A program made the position numbers and the translations under genes. From Streptosporangiaceae bacterium (lineage in GTDB: Bacteria; Actinomycetota; Actinomycetes; Streptosporangiales; Streptosporangiaceae): DNA of 5,433 nt. Location of the stretch: positions 1-5,433 of the forward strand of contig JASIBM010000019.1 in assembly GCA_030045175.1 (NCBI GenBank). Reading direction: 5' to 3'. A model generated the notes under the pieces. It saw nothing but the letters and a program-made list of their open reading frames with translations, was not told the origin of the DNA and ran no database searches. Shown here in pieces: positions 5,117 through 5,433 of the stretch; positions within the stretch are counted from its first letter, which is position 1; each line of letters begins with the position of its first letter.

Positions 5117-5433
5117 TCACTGCTCACCGGCCCCGAGCTTGACGATCCTGCGCTCGAACATCGTCACGATTTCCTCGCGGTTGGCGTGCGACCTTTCGTA
5201 ATCGACAAGCTGACTGAGCTGGCCGACGCCGAGGCCCCGCAGCCGCGCTCGGAGCGAGGGCAGTGAGAGGTCATCGTAACCGGGGATCGGTGGGGACGGT
5301 GCTGCGGCGGGTGGTGCTGGCGTGGGTGGTGCTGGCGTGGGTGGTGCTGGCGTGGGCGGTGCTGGCGTGGACGGTGCTGGCGTGGGCGGTGCTGGCGTGG
5401 ACGGTGCTGGCGTGGACTGTGCTGGCGTGGACA
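5117..5433 (-). CDS. 3' part of an actinobacterial helical-tail protein (lipid-droplet-associated-like), start outside window
   Basis: Partial gene: the minus strand is open from the window edge to a TGA at 5119-5117, giving about 104 visible residues and no start codon. The first ~41 residues are a Thr-Pro-Ala-Pro-Pro/Ser pentapeptide repeat tract. A short PSPPIPGYDDL junction follows, then a ~45-residue charged, probably helical module (SLRARLRGLG, then QLVDYERSHANREEI, then MFERRIVKL) ending in GAGEQ. From memory, this C-terminal module (Leu-rich helix, DYE/YE-xxHA-xR-E, hydrophobic-ERRI-KL) occurs in actinobacterial proteins encoded directly upstream of xseA, such as M. tuberculosis Rv1109c, labelled lipid droplet-associated. 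The position matches that neighbourhood. The Pro-rich tract looks like a flexible linker between an unseen N-terminal domain and the helical tail. The stop is 51 nt before xseA and in the same frame. The coding call is firm; the family name is a recalled resemblance and no biochemical role can be read from this fragment. Confidence 0.72.
   Translation of the reverse strand, partial: STPAQSTPAPSTPAPPTPAPSTPAPPTPAPPTPAPPTPAPPAAAPSPPIPGYDDLSLPSLRARLRGLGVGQLSQLVDYERSHANREEIVTMFERRIVKLGAGEQ
5311..5433 (-). repeat. 15-bp tandem repeat encoding TPAP(P/S) pentapeptides
   Basis: Eight consecutive 15-bp units fill 5311-5430, and a ninth begins at 5431 and runs off the window. On the plus strand each unit is three variable bases followed by the invariant gtgctggcgtgg (gtg units read gtggtgctggcgtgg). 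Only the first three bases vary, as gtg, gtg, gtg, gcg, acg, gcg, acg, act along the plus strand. Read on the minus strand this gives Thr-Pro-Ala-Pro-Pro, with Pro to Ser changes and one Pro to Gln. The unit is a multiple of three, so changes in copy number keep the frame. Units 4-7 alternate gcg/acg, implying a 30-bp higher-order unit and recent duplication of pairs. Confidence 0.95.

Noticed and set aside
5072..5266. Plus-strand 64-codon ORF beginning ATGATG upstream of xseA, where a divergent gene such as ispH might be expected
   Set aside because: It has no resemblance to IspH, and the opposite strand carries a convincing conserved C-terminal module through 5117-5280. It is a shadow of that gene.

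Overview
The window is a GC-rich stretch whose genes all lie on the minus strand, so gene order runs from the high to the low coordinate. The preference for G/C at third codon positions, GTG starts, an actinobacterial-type XseA (N-terminal TSAEAP element and ARGGGS-EDLLPFSDE core) and a GlpX near the exonuclease VII genes all point to a high-GC actinomycete. I cannot place it to genus from sequence alone.

In transcription order: (1) the 3' end of a gene cut by the window edge (5433-5117). It encodes a Pro/Thr/Ala pentapeptide-repeat linker and a small charged helical C-terminal module, resembling actinobacterial proteins usually encoded just upstream of xseA. (2) xseA (5065-3827), large subunit of exonuclease VII. 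(3) A 770-residue membrane O-acyltransferase (3725-1413) with an unusual N-terminal tail of five 13-residue repeats, an OafA-type acyltransferase-3 membrane domain and a C-terminal SGNH domain. (4) xseB (1416-1132), small subunit of exonuclease VII, overlapping the acyltransferase stop codon. (5) glpX (1098-58), class II fructose-1,6-bisphosphatase. Positions 1-57 lie beyond glpX and hold no gene; a 10-bp tandem repeat spans the glpX stop codon.

xseA and xseB encode the two subunits of one nuclease and are usually neighbours. Here a 2.3-kb cell-envelope gene sits between them and is joined to xseB by an ATGA stop/start overlap, so XseB synthesis may depend on translation of a membrane enzyme. 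glpX follows 33 nt after xseB. It has its own promoter-like element (CTGACC, 18 nt, TAGGAT) ending 7 nt before its GTG, so part of its mRNA may be leaderless and independent of the upstream genes.

No mobile element, RNA gene, CRISPR array or phage feature is visible. The points of interest are the split exonuclease VII pair, two in-frame tandem-repeat tracts (39-bp and 15-bp units), the crowded xseA start (12-bp palindrome, overlapping mini-ORF, one UGA separating it from the upstream gene in the same frame) and the putative leaderless glpX promoter. I see no convincing evidence of a wholly new system.
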